Below are positions 34,145 to 48,159 of a stretch of 64,000 nucleotides of DNA, in pieces (position 1 is the stretch's first letter; every line of letters starts with the position of its first letter). The notes under the pieces were generated by a model. That model saw nothing but the letters and a program-made list of their open reading frames with translations. It had not been told where the DNA came from and did no database searches. Both the position numbers and the translations under genes were made by a program. Source of the DNA: Vespula vulgaris. Lineage: Eukaryota; Arthropoda; Insecta; Hymenoptera; Vespidae. The stretch spans positions 2,491,501 through 2,555,500 of the forward strand of contig NC_066598.1 in the NCBI RefSeq assembly GCF_905475345.1, written 5' to 3'.

Positions 34145-36198
34145 GATCGTTAACTACTTTGTTCGAAAAATAGTTTTCAACACTTATGACTACACAATAA
34201 AAAATATATGCGATTCGACGTATGTGTATTTTGTTTAAACAAACATTTCACTATAAAGATATTAGTATAAAGAGAATAATGAAGCACTAAGTATAGAAAA
34301 ATAAATAGAAATCGTTGTAGAATTGTTTTATATATATTCGCTAGGTCTTCTCTTTAACAAATGTGTTCCGTCAACACGTTGTCCTCGAATTTATACTTTT
34401 TTGTTTATCACTTTTTAACAACCTTCGTTACTCATTCGTTATTTTTGACGGCAAAAATATGAATGATTTTTAAGAAGATATATCTTTTACCTCGAAATTA
34501 TATAAATGTAGCATTAACATTATTTACAAATCATCCCAACACTACCTTTTATTTTTTTCGCTTAAATCGTAAGAAAAACAAACATCGATCTTCTTATTCA
34601 TAGCTAAATTAAATTTTAATTCATCGGTATTCGTTTAATACTATGTATTTTAGCTATGTATTTAGCAATAGCGATTTATCATTTATATTTTTTTATTTTT
34701 TGTTGGCTACGAAATGCCTGATTTATTCATGAAAAAATAAAATAAGGTTTTCATAATTCATAGATATCGTAATCAAGTCATAACAAGACTAATAGGTTGT
34801 TGACCTTTCAAACTATATCCTACGCATGGCTAAATTACGGTTCTTTATTACCTTCTTTGCGACTCTTAGTTCAATGATCAATTTTTCAAATAAATTATAT
34901 AAAAATGTCTTATAAATAGCTCTCTTAATTTTTTTTTGTTTTTAAAAAATATAAAGAATCTTTTTTATTTAGAAATATATTTTTGCTTTAAAAAATATAA
35001 AGAATTTTTTTTTCATTTTCAGTTTTTTCTTTAACTAGAAAAAAAAAACTGAAATTGATAACAAGCTATAATAAATTCTACTTATCTAACATATTTAAAT
35101 ATGTTTCGAATGACAGGTATCGAAATGATTTAACTACGACTGAATTACATATTTATTTAAAAATATAAATTTTTATAATATAACATATTTTTATGATAAA
35201 ACGTATTAATATAATATATAATTTCTAAGTAAATAAAAAAACCAAAAAAAAAAGAAAAGGAAGAAAAATGATAATTAGAACTATTAAGATTATTTTAGTA
35301 TTTAGAAATAATAATTACTATAATAATTGAAGAATTATATTTCTAATAAAAACATTAAAAAAACTTGCTTAAAATATGCTTAAAATACATTTTTTAATAA
35401 TTTGGCCACCTTTGCTATATTCATAAGTTCGAAAAATACATCTTATTTTCCTTGAAATTAAAAAAAAAAAGCTATATTTATATGGTAATATATGTGAATA
35501 TTATTGGTTTCATTATTGGTAGAGAAGATAATTGCAATTTTCAAAGTTATGCAATCTAGCGTCTGTAATGCATCGTAAAAATAGTATAACACAGAGCACC
35601 TATTTCAAAAATACAAATGAAATAGAACCAATCATAAAGTGATTAAGAAATATCAGATACCTTAACATTATAAAAAGTAGAGAAAAAGAATGAATAAGAA
35701 ACATTAATTCTTGGATATAAAAAGACTTACCGTATGATCGTGTGTGTTAATTTTAAAATTGCATTTTGTATTTTCAACAAAATCAAATTTCATTATTATG
35801 TTGTCCATGAAAAATGCAATGTTTCAATAAAAATAATTTGTGTATTTACAAAAAATAGAATAATAATAAGATATTAATACAGCGATATTATAAATTATAT
35901 TATGATTAGGTTACAGACGATTTTATATAGATAATTTTATATAGATACTTAATTATATATAAAATTTGTGTAATATTTCTGTATCTTAATTTCTGTGTAG
36001 ATATTCTATATGCTTATTCATTTATTAATTGATACAAATTAATGTTTTAAACGAACGAATTTCGGTGCCTTGAAGAAGATGGTGCTAGTTTAGAATAGGT
36101 TAACAAATGTGAAATTAGTATCGTCATAGATAGCACTGTACGTAACCAAAGTCGTGGTCGGAGCAACATAAAATTATTACAAATAAATATTAGAAATC
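34145..36198. other. Divergent upstream region HIBCH/PDF
   Basis: About 2 kb of AT-rich DNA between two genes transcribed away from each other, presumably carrying both promoters. No reading frame, RNA gene or clear repeat was recognised. Confidence 0.5.
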
Positions 36199-37400
36199 AT
36201 GTTAAAAAACATTATTCCTGTTAAAACGATATATTCGAAGTTCCGACCGTGGAAAAATGAAATACGATCGTTTGTTAATATGAGGAAAATAAAACGTGCG
36301 TTCAGACGTTTTGTTTATCAGTCAGAAAGTAAACCTCCTTATTTTCATATTACACAAGTTGGTGATCCTGTTTTGCGCACACCAACCTTGCCGGTAAATC
36401 TCGAAGTTATTCAATTCTTTCAATTTCAAATGGTGAGTCTCTCTTTTTATTATTTAATTAATACAATAATTAATAATATCGTTAACCTAACCTATCTCTT
36501 CAATGTTTATACTCATATTTATACATACATATTATATCTTAAAAGGTGTTAATAATTAAAATGGATGTTTAACATAAAAAATATTTGTTAAAAGGTTATA
36601 AAACAAATGAAAATAATTATGGAAATTTATGATACCTTTGGATTATCTGCTTGTCAAATTGGTTTACCATGGAAAGTTTTTATGATACAAGTTACAGAAA
36701 AACATTTAAAGGATATTGGTGAAAATTTGATGAAAATTCGTGAAATGGAAGTAATACCGTTACAAGTATTTATTAACCCTACCATTCGTATCATAGATCA
36801 TAAGTTAGTTTCATTTCCCGAAGTATGTGCTAGTGTTCGAGGTTACTCTGCAGAAGTACCTAGAGCAAGAGAAGTTGAGATTAAAGCTTTCAATGAATCC
36901 TCTGAAGAAGTTACGGTCAGGTTCAAAGGATGGGCAGCAAGAATCATTCAACATGAAATGGATCATTTGAATGTGAGTAGAATCGTTGTTTTATTCTGTT
37001 TGACTTATTAATTAAGTATTTATTTTTTTAGATATTTAATTGAAATATTAAACTGTATATATGTAGATAATATTTAAACATATCATAAGTATTAGTTGAT
37101 ATTTGTCATTCTATTAAAAAGATTCTGTAGAAATATTTTTAAAGTAATATAACATTGAAATAAATTTCACATTTTTTGTTTCTCTTATGATTTTGTAACA
37201 TTAAATTTGCTAATCATGATTAACGTATCAATAATCAGATTAAATAATAATAATCAATAAATGCAAATTTTAATTATAATTTAATTTTTTGTCAGGGAAT
37301 ATTATACACGGATAAAATGGATAGACGAACGTTTTCTTGTTGTTATTGGAATGAAGTGAACAAGCATAAAGGACTCATAGAGATACGATTCGATTCATAA
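36199..37400 (+). CDS. PDF: Peptide deformylase, mitochondrial
   Basis: Three exons join in phase: 36199-36432, 36595-36972 and 37296-37400, giving 238 residues (human 243). Seen: basic N-terminus (MLKNIIPVKTIYSKFRPWKN) suited to mitochondrial import; GDPVLRTPTLPV; motif 1 GLSACQIGLPWKVF; motif 2 PEVCASVRGY with the metal-ligand Cys; motif 3 ARIIQHEMDHLNG with both His and the catalytic Glu; TDKMDRRTF. Known: removes the formyl group from Met of mitochondrially made proteins using a bound metal. Odd: motif 2 is EVCAS, where the family usually has EGC, so the Gly before the ligand Cys is Val. Complete otherwise. Confidence 0.95.
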
Positions 37401-39532
37401 AATTCGTATGAAAAGTTTTGGAGAAAATATGTAGGTGAATATATATGTGAGTAGTAAGATATATAACTAATATATAATGATATCTAATGATAAACATATA
37501 ATAGCGATATAAAAAATATGGTACTTTTATTAATGCATCTTCTAGGATACAATTAATAGCAGAATACACGACGTTATATATGTATAAGATAATGCGTATA
37601 CATCTATATTCTGCATTGTTTTTTCATTGGACATATGTATTGTACCAATGCTTTTCTTTTTCTTTCTTTTTCTATGTATCTTCTAGAATCACAGATCCTA
37701 GGAGAGAAGGAGGGAGAGAGAGAGAGGGAGAGGGAGGGAGCGGGAGAGGGAGAGAGGGAGAGGGGGGGGGGGGGGGGCGAGAAAGAGAGAGGTGATTATC
37801 AAATCTACGATTTATGGATGTTACGTAAAATTTCACACATTTTTTTGTCGATCATTCTCTCACGAGATCTCTTATTTTGTTACTGTTAATTATCAGAAAT
37901 GCATACAAGGTGTAGTGTAATTTTATATACTAATAGTACTGATTTAAAGGTATCATTCATTCGACAAATGTGGTATATTAAATTAATGATCTTCCTTCTT
38001 TCTTTTCTTTTTCCATCTTCGTTACGATAGATATTAATTATACAGCAAGTAGAAACATTTTATTTTTTTAAATTCTTTTATATGCCATTCTTTATGGTAA
38101 TAATTATTTGGTTCATGGTCCATCACGTAAAATCTTTTCGATTATTTTTAATTCTAATGATTTTTTTATGGTTCTTATTTTTTTATTTTCTTTCTTTAAT
38201 TTCGTATCGATACTCGTCGAAAAAAATAAAGAAATTATCATATCGTCACATATTTTTTTCGTGGTATTAAACGGATATTTTTTTATTAATTTATTTTTAA
38301 TAATTCTCGATCATATCTCGAATTTGTTTACCTTACACACAATTAATTACAATGATTAATAATATTAACTATTTACATTCGTATTCTTAAAAAGCGTTTG
38401 GTTTTCCCAGAGTACTTTTTTAGCTTCGTAATAATAGCTGAATTTTTTTCTAAACAAAGCTTCTTTCATAAGTATACTTTTTTTTCTTTTTTTTTATTAT
38501 CATTATTTCTTTCACATTATCAAGTATAATTATACGAATCTTAATTATATTCGTTTAATCTCTCGTGTGTTTGTGTGACTAGTATCGATAACTTTAAATT
38601 GTTGTCGATGAAGAATTTAACAAAGGTAATATTTTAATTATAGATTACTTTTTTTTTTAACAATTACAAAGTTAGGTCGAATTTCAATTACAATTATTTT
38701 TTTTTCCCATCGACATTTTCCATTTCAAATTAATTATTTTTATCTGATTACACATCGAAATAAAAAAGTAAGAAAAATATATCTTATATCTATTGGGAAA
38801 ATAATCAATTTATAATTAAACTGATTTATAAAAAATTCGTCATTGAATGATTAACTGCCTAATATCACTCGGAAATTATGCTTTATTTATCGAAAAAAAG
38901 TGATTTATCTTATTAATAGATCTTGTGAAGAAATTTGTGTTTGGCTCGATTACAAGTATGTATCTTTCAACATCAGTTCGGTTATTAGTATAATGAATAT
39001 ATGTATGTACGATAGGAACAAGCAGATTAGGTACATAATGAAACATTTCCTTTCATCTCTCTAAAAGATTAATAGATAAAGTTACAACAAATATTTTCAT
39101 GTATTTTCAACTAACTTTCAATGTGTGCCTTTCTTTTTTTTTCTTTTTTAATTTTCATATTAGAAAAAGACTTTTTTATTTTTAATCTTATGGAAAGTAT
39201 AGTAACTGTATAGTCATTGGTCCGTTTTTCTTTCTTTTTTCTTTTATTCCTTTTTTTTAAGCATAATCAACGAGCGTGAATTAACAAGACGGCGGTAACG
39301 TTGATGAAAAGAAGAAAAGAGGAAAAGAAAAAGTAATAGCGGGAATGTGATTGAAAAAAAATTAGCATTGTAAATCGTGGCATGATAACGTCGTGTGATG
39401 TACATATTAAAAAAAAAGGAATAGAATATAAACATAAATTATGGTATGAAGAAAAAAGGTTATTACATCGACGGATGAGAAGATATGAAGATTCTCCCAA
39501 CGTTTGGTTTTCAGCCATAACATAGAACCTGT
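37401..39532. other. AT-rich intergenic DNA after PDF
   Basis: Contains the purine/poly-G tract at 37703-37792 and otherwise AT-rich DNA with poly-T runs. Short frames (38082-38359, 39267-39548) are low in complexity and unsupported. Confidence 0.45.
37703..37792 (+). repeat. GA/GGGA-rich tract with a G16-type run
   Basis: GGGAGA-type repeats contain at least six GGG runs followed by an uninterrupted G run of about 16. The plus strand could fold into G-quadruplexes. Confidence 0.85.
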
Positions 39533-39802
39533 TTAAAAAGTTGTGCATGCTAATGTACTTTTATGGATATAAATCTCTTCATATCCAAGTATGCACTTGT
39601 TGATGTTGTTGATGGTGTTGTTGCTGTTGTTGCTGATTAGTAGTAGTAGTAGTAGTAGTAGTAGTAATTTCTTGGTCTTGTCAGGAAACGAGCCCTCTTT
39701 CTTGAGTATTTCTCCATCTTCTTCCACGAATTTGATGTCCCAAAAATCGTTCATTTCCTTCTCCTCTCGTCGATTGTAGATGCAGCGGTATTCGTACCGT
39801 GC
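39533..39802 (-). CDS. Orphan 3'-terminal exon, gene unknown
   Basis: On the minus strand a good acceptor (CCTTTAACAG) opens an 89-codon frame in phase 0. Its first half is strongly protein-like (ARYEYRCIYNRREEKEMNDF, then WDIKFVEEDGEILKKEG and SFPDKTKK) and its codons are GC-richer than the flanks. It then enters a CTA/AGT trinucleotide run (poly-Leu in frame) and an Asn/Thr-rich end before TAA. A neighbouring frame over the repeat reads poly-Gln/His, so the true downstream frame could differ. Not recognised. No upstream exon found; it may belong to a separate gene or to an alternative end of the receptor gene to its right. Confidence 0.45.
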   Translation of the reverse strand, partial: ARYEYRCIYNRREEKEMNDFWDIKFVEEDGEILKKEGSFPDKTKKLLLLLLLLLLISNNSNNTINNINKCILGYEEIYIHKSTLACTTF

Positions 39803-40407
39803 CTGTTAAAGGATATAGTCATGTTTTTCTTTCTCTCTTTCGATCTTTGTTATATATCAAATCTAAAGCAATAAAATTATTGTGCGTTTGTGAAAAAAAT
39901 AATTCAAAACAAATATATATATATAGACACATGAATTATTATATATCATGTATATATGATATCAGATTCCATTGGGAATATTCGACAAAATAAAATATCT
40001 GTCTTACGTATTTTCTATTTCACGAGTATTGTTCTCTTGGGAAATAAGAGGAAAAATCGGAAATTTGAATCTCCTCGTCTCTATCATCTACTTTTCTCAG
40101 CTTTGACGTAACGCAATTTTATCTAACTAAAAAAAAAAGGAAGAAAAACAAATTATATAAAAAAGAAATATTAAACCTAAAATCTCTTTTCTCACTTGTT
40201 ACATAATCTATTATATATAAGTTGTAACTTAAAAAAAGTAGGAATAACATAAACGATAAAGTACAAAGCCTTAATTGTTAATAGATGTGTAAATTCTTAT
40301 GCAAAAATTAATTACACTTATTTTTTTCTAACGCAGATAAATATCATATATAGTCATGCAGACGAAATCATGAAAATAGAAAAACGTAAATTATAATAAA
40401 AATTTTA

Positions 40408-40455
<48 letters not shown>

Positions 40456-40466
40456 CTGGTATTTTT
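39803..40466. other. Receptor 3' UTR/flank
   Basis: AT-rich, with an (AT)n run at about 40412-40452 directly beyond the receptor stop codon. No gene recognised. Confidence 0.5.
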
Positions 40467-43400
40467 TTAACGTATGTTATTTGATTGCAATTTAAATGAA
40501 AGGTCCTGCATATCGATGGGAAGTTCTCCAGATTTTCGTGAGCTTTCGAAAAGTGGTAAGCTTGTTCCAGTGTGCGTTTCACTGTAGGATTCACTTCTTG
40601 ATGTTGTTGAAGTTGACGTGCAAGGATGATCCGAGGATGTACAGGATGACGTACCGTTCCGTGATATCCTGGTGTTGGCTTCGGGACTTCCGGTGCAACT
40701 ATATCGTGATGTAACTGCCTCTGAACGAGAGAGAGCAGGTTCAGGGGTGACCCGCACCCATGGACACCATGAAAAAAGTTGAGCGAAACCACGACGGAAT
40801 CTAAACGATCGAATACAAATTTAGACATATTCTAAATGAATGAACAAGTATATTTAGATTATAGCGAATGAAATAATTGTTTTAGACACTTATTCGAGAT
40901 GTTTCAAATATTTTTTTAATTAAGTGCAATTAGATAAAGTTTCTTATAAATACGTACTTAATATGTAAACTCTTACCTAGAATTCATCCAACAATAAATT
41001 ATAGGATTGTACATGCTATTGGACATGGCCAGCCAATAGATACCAAGAAAGACTTCTTGGATGTAAGGTTTGTTTGTGATCTCTGGCAGGTACGATGTTA
41101 TTATGAAGTACACGTGAAATGGTAACCAACAGACAGCAAATATTACCACCACTACGATCATCATCTTGACGACCTAAAAAAAAAATATCAATATGTATTA
41201 GGATTTTTATTTTGAATTCAATTGTTCATGCTCATTCATTTGTAAGAATTTCCTTCATTGCTATTATTATGATTCCGAATCGAACGTATTTTCGCTTTGA
41301 TATTTCGTTGATTTTATGTAGAACGATAATGTTCCTTTAACAATCTCATCTTTGTAGATTCCCCAGCTAATTCTAATTTTTCGGTTGGTAAGACACGAAA
41401 ATTAACGAAGTTAGTTTAATGAGAGTAGAGTACGTGCTTTTTCGTTTATAGAACGTTTATAAAGTAGAAACGATTGGTTTTGTAATTTATAGTTTACGAT
41501 AGAAGAAATTATTTAATAATTTTTTCATATTCATTAAAATAAATAAATTTTAGGATCGATTTCATTCAAATTGCGTTGACATTGTCATTGAAACCTTTTT
41601 TTTTTAAAGAGATTATTTCTATTGTAAATCTTTTAAATTTTATAAGAGAAAAAGAGATAGAAAATAGAACAGATAGACAGAAAAAGAAAGAGACAGATAG
41701 AGAGCATCATTGAAGTTTACCCGTTCTGTGATGGCCACTGCGGTTTTGTGGTTTTCGTCTATGGGGAAAACTATTTTGTCGTCGGTGGTTAGGAACGAAT
41801 ACCTTTCCGTCCTTCACTTTCTCTTCTTCATCGTTTGGTATCTAAATCTCTGTCTCTTCCTCTTTTCTTTCCCCCCTCTCTCTCTCTCCGTCTCTTTTTC
41901 TCTCTTTCTCTCTCTTTCTTTCTTTCAATATATATATTGAAAATAACCCGTTTATCTTAAATTCTACATTTGCTCATCGTTTAGCCAGTAGCTTATATTA
42001 TCAACTAAAATGAGATAGGATTTCTCTTAATTGAGTATATATTTTCTCGAAATCTCGTGTTTACGTTTGACTTCAAAGAATATCTTATTTCTTTAATTGA
42101 CATAACTTCTTGAATTCGATTATCATAAATTTATTTTTTTATATGCTTTATATGGGACGATATTTTCTGCTTAGAATTATTTTACATAATATAACGAACT
42201 TGACTTTAGAAAAATTGACTTTAAAAACGCTACAAGGGAGAACAAATAATAGCGATATTTCTTACTTTTCTTTTCATAAATAAAAATATATAAGTATTGC
42301 ATTACGCATTATATTATGTAAAAAAAAAAGAAAAAAGTAAATATAATAACAATATATATATATTTTTTTACGCAAAAAAGAAACGCATAGAATTTACTGT
42401 GCTATATAACAAATATAATAATATTTTTTTTATATAACAATCAGTAGAATTTACATATATATAATTGATATGATTTAAATATATTATTTATTCATATTCT
42501 ATCCAGAAGAAAATTTGGATGGGTCAGCTTTTATATCTTGTCATCCTCTTGTTATTTTTTCATCGAATATTCGTTCAGAGGTAGACGGACTTTTAGACGA
42601 AGATGATTTCTACACATAGAATATATCATGGTAGTAAAACTTCCATTACTGTTGGTACTGCGCTGAGTACTTAAAGCACTCTCACCATTCGCCAATGTGC
42701 ATAGATATTTCTTGCTTTCTGACGTGAAAATATAGCACTCAACGTCAGTTATTATTCGATCTACATTCTCCTCTTTTCAGTATATTACATTTTTCCACAT
42801 TTATGTATTCCTTTTTTATAATAATTTATAATTTACTATAAGGCTGATATACTACTTCGAATGTCGAAATAAAAATTTATAATATTTTTTGTTAATCTTT
42901 AATATTAGGTAACACATTCGTACACATATATAATACAGAGTAGTCTAGCTACAGGCGTCTTAAGAAAAATCTGTTTTATCGATAAACAGCAGTAGAGATT
43001 AACGTTACCGACACCGTTATTAAAGTCTTCAGGTTTATAATTAGTTGAGATAATTAATTTTCTTTTTCTTCTTTCCTGTTTGTTTTTTTTTTTAATATCT
43101 TCTCTATAGAATAATGTAATTATACTCGACATTTTGCAATTTACAAAAAGCATAGTCGATAATCATCATTTATTCCTTTAGGTTCTTTATATTTCTTTAT
43201 CGAAGAAATAAAAAGAGTTCGTAAGAGTGTACTTTTCGTCTTTCGGAAGAGGTAGATTTAATATCTCTTCGTTGATCCAGTTTAAACATCGAGTAGAGTG
43301 GGCCGAAACTCAATAGTGTGAGACAAAACGTAATTCTCTTTTTCCCTCTGACGTTGTAATTTCACGTTTAAAGTTCTGCAGCAAGTATCTTCTTGTCGGT

Positions 43401-46400
43401 TCGATCAATTCTTCCAAGTAGATTCTGACAAATGTCTTGGTAAGATACGTGGTTAGAAAAATCCTTCTTGAAAAATCTTGAAATTTCTTTCTTCAGAAAG
43501 ATTTATCGATTGTGTCAGATGAAGAACTCGATGAGCTGGGAGAGAAAAAATTGTGAAGATCCGATAAGAATTTCTTTTCAAATTTATATTATTCATTATG
43601 TTGAAAGGAAAGAAAAAGAAAATTGTTCAGACTTTCAGTTCATCTTTCGAATGTGTATCAAAATTAGGCTAATTTCATGGAAATGTGATTATACTTTCAT
43701 ACATGATATAACGATCACGATAAATCGAATACGTTCTATCTAATACGTTCTATCGTTTAACCCTTACCGTGCACTTCTCGTCGTTTAATCTCTCGTTCCT
43801 ATACGAATCGAACTAGTAATTGTGTGAACATATACGTATGCAGGTCGCATTTTCTTCGTATAACTGTGATTCACTTTGGTTTGATGTAGTTGCTTGGGTG
43901 TTCCGGAGTAGAGAACTGGGGTTTCACGTATACAGAAGAGACCAATCCTTTGTCTCCTAATCGAAATCCGATAGAGGTAGTAGTACCTGAACAACGGAAC
44001 CGAACTACTAGCTATCGTCCAACTAAATTTTATCTTATTCTTTCTTACATTTTCTTCCTTCTTGCTTCTTTTTTATTTTTTATTTTTTTATAAGAAAAAT
44101 AAAAAATTTACTTCGATTGAATTTGTATAACTTTCTTTTTAGGGACGAAAAAACGATCTATATCATTTTTCCTCTTGAGTATATACATACAACAGAAAAT
44201 TACATTTCCATTTCTTTCTCCTTATTTTCTTCCAATTTGTCTCCCTTTACGCGGGAAAACTATGAACGTTCTTTCAAAGATTCTCTTTACCGTGTAGAAA
44301 AGAAAAAGAAAAAAAAGGATGATGAGAAAAGGAGAGGATGTGTCTTTCTTTTTAGAAATTCATAGTATCCCTGGAAATTAAATCCGACGATGAACTCACG
44401 AAATACTTTCATAGATTCTCTCTCTTTTCTTTTATAAACCGTGTGAAAAGTGGACTTTAGTTTGTCTTATCTTTTGTTTTCTCTTTGGATTTTTATTATC
44501 TTTATTATTATTATGCTATTTTGTTATTTAATATCTTATGAATAATATCTTCAGTAAAAGAAAAAGAAGATTTTAAAGATTGACTAATTTTATAAATATT
44601 GCAATTGCTGAAGTTTTTAAATCTTTTTTCTATTATTATTATTATTTTTTTTCGGATCGAATAAAATTTATATGTCTTTGTTATTATCATTTACGTTTCC
44701 TTTTAACAAAATAGATAGCAATATATATCATGTATACGTCGAGCATAAATCAAAGTTCTTTGATCGTCCAAAAATAAGCGTAATATCTTTTATCGTTGAT
44801 GGAGAAAAAAAAACGAAATAACGTATCCAAGCTCGAGAAGATTTATTGCAACTTGTCGATCCCTTGAAATCTATCGTTTTAATCATCACAATGATTTCTA
44901 CTAAAGTGTAAAAATAAACGAGATACTTTTTTTGTTTAGACTTACGTATATATTACCTAACATGTGTTCCATATTATTTTACACTTTCGCCATAGTTTAC
45001 GATTCGAGTATTTTCGATTCTCTTGTAGATTATAAAATTATCGCAAATTTTGTATTATTTATCAAGCTTGAATAAAGTTGGCATATGGTCGCGACATGAA
45101 AGAAGTATTCCGTGTGTAGGCACTTGCGACCAATGCGTTTCGTTATATCCGTCCTTGTCTCGCCAGATGTTAATCTTAAACGCAATACAAGTTACATCAT
45201 CCATTTATCATAATTTCACGAAACAAAATAGAAGAGAAAAAAGTTTTTTTTCCAATTCAAAAAGAAAAAAACTTTCAAATTCGTCTCGAGTTTTACGACG
45301 TCTTGAAATCGATGATATGCATCGAAATAAATCGAATATTTTCAAGACATATTAAATTTAAGTAAGTACTCCACCTTAATTAGATTTCCTTTACACGTTT
45401 GCTCTTGAGTATCAACGATAAACTTAGGTAAAAGCCAAAATAGATATTGCAAGCGCCACGAAATTGTGTAGAGGCTGCTTGCACTTACTATATTTAGTAT
45501 CTATGGTGATTGTACTGCGATAGCTTTTATGCCTCCTTCTATTATGCAAATTACCGATAACAATACGTTATGAAGCTAACAGCTACACCTTCAACTTCCT
45601 ACGAACTTATACTAGCATTTATGTATAGGTGTAATGCATTATTTTACCTGTTATCTAGATCGTTGTAAAGAAAAATTGCTATTATCTCTTTTGCGCTTTA
45701 TATAATGTGTAGTAGTTAATATAGTAATTTTTCAATTATCTTAATCGAATGTTTATAATAATTTAATTCATATTTCTTTTTTTTTTCAATTGTAATATTT
45801 AAGTCGATAAAAAAATAAAATAATAGCATTTTCAAAATCACGCTTTTTATAGATTACGTTTTTAAAGATCTCATTGCATAATCATGATTAATATGTTTTA
45901 TTGTTTATATTTGCATTTTACCTTGGAATTTGTTATATCTTGGTTGATAGCATAGTTATAGTCGTTTGGTATGTTGTCCATTGTGTAAACGATATAATTG
46001 GCAATGCAATAAATTGTAAGCGTGCGCGGCATGCATTCTCGATATGGAAAATTAATTGAGCAAAACAAACCATGCGAGATCACACGTAAATTCAACGTTT
46101 GAATTTTAAGTTCTAGAATATTTAAATGCAGAGTATTTTATATAAGGATTTTCATTTTTAGATTGTTTATTATATAATTTTTAAATTAATATAAAAATTA
46201 ATTGTTTCATTTCTATAGTTTTTTTTAGGGGACTCCTTTGAGATAAGCAACCCTTTATTGCACATGTGCAATAATGTGTTGCATATCAATAGGAGATAGA
46301 AAAAGTTATTTACTGATAAATGGCGTTGACAAGCAACATTATCGACAATGTATGGAGTGATATCTATCATCAGGCATTAAAATTTCAATAGATATAAATT

Positions 46401-48092
46401 GACATAATCTTCATAAATGAATCGTTGATATGAATGAAATACATGAAACATATTTCTATTGATAACATTTGATAATTTATTTGAATCGATTATTTCGGCA
46501 CTAGTTAGCTTAAATTAGCATTCGATCGATAGAATCGAAAAGACATATCATTTTATCGAATGAACCTTCTCAAATTCATATTTCTCTTTTTCTCTTTTTC
46601 TCTTCCCTTTTCTCTTCCTTTCTTTCTTTTTTTCTTTTTCTCTTTGCCTTTAGAAAATGAATTCGTTCATTGAACTGAACTCGATCAGTTAGCCATTGAC
46701 CGATAAAGGCCTTTTAATCGTGACATTGATTGCTTGGCGATGGTTTTTTTATTCTTCTCGTAAGGGCACCTCAGCTTAATCTTAACTAAGAAATTAAATT
46801 TTATTGTCTCTGAGTGAAATAAAAAAAAAGAAGAATAAATAAGAAAATATTATAAATGATTATATAAAGGTTGAATGATGAAGAAACGAAGAAAGAAAAG
46901 AAAAGAAAAAATAAAAAAGGAAAAAAGAAGTAATATAAAAAACATCTCTCGATCAAAAACATCATATTTATCGCAACTGTTGTGTAGTTTGGTGAATTTA
47001 CAAATGATTTAAGATAATGAACCAATAAAAAAAAAAAGAAAAAATATTAAATACAAGATGATAGATAGTCGAGAAGACGAAAAGAATGAAATAATTGGAA
47101 AGGTAATAAAGCTTTTCGAACGAACGAATATTGGTTGTTAACGTTTGACCATACTCTTGGGTACATTCTACGTGTGCGTTATCATCTGCTATAGCATACG
47201 GAATGAACATGGTTCAAGTTGCGGCTCGTGTGGACGGAAATTGCGTAAGGTTAATTAATCGAGCTCGTTTATATAGTTTCTCTTAGGATACGATATACTT
47301 TGGAAGGCTACAAAATGTCGAAGTGCAGTTAACGATTACTCAACTATTCTTTCTCTTTGTTTTCTTTTCTTTTTTTTTCATTTCGTCTCTCTCTTCCCCC
47401 CCCCTCTCTCTCTATCTCTGTCGATTTGCGGCTCGTTTCATTCTAATTAAAGTGATGTCTACTTGGACACGTCGATCGGTTGGCTATCCATTGAATGTCC
47501 GATAAAAGGTAGATACCATGCTTCCCACGAGATATTCTCATGTATTTTCAATACCTTCGAAAACCTTCGATTTTCTTTACGATCGATAACAGTTATCTAT
47601 CTACGAGATGTGTCCTAAATTCCATTTGATTTAATATATATGTCTATACATTACGAAGAATTTCTTTTTTGTATTTAATTTATACATAGATAGATATATA
47701 CATGCAATACATACCCTTCGTTTACTTCGAATATTTTCCAATTGTCTTGCTGTAGCTTCACCGATGCTTTGCGAGCCCCATAATTCTGCACCGACTCTGG
47801 CATACGTGAAAGTCATCGAGCCGATTGGTAGAAAATATGTTAGGATCATAAAGATTACGTTGTACCTGCAAAAAAGAATAGACAATATTTTAATTCTTAT
47901 CGTGTTTTATTCTTTCTTGTTTTTTCTTTTTTTTTTTTAAGTAGGAACATACATCTAACGTAACCTATTTATCTGTAAATTGGTTGGAAAATTTTACGTA
48001 AGGCAAAATGAATTAGCTCGTTATAATAGGACCACAAACGAGCGAACGGTAGAAAGCAAATTACGATTAAAAGTACAAGGGGATGAGAGATG

Positions 48093-48159
<67 letters not shown>

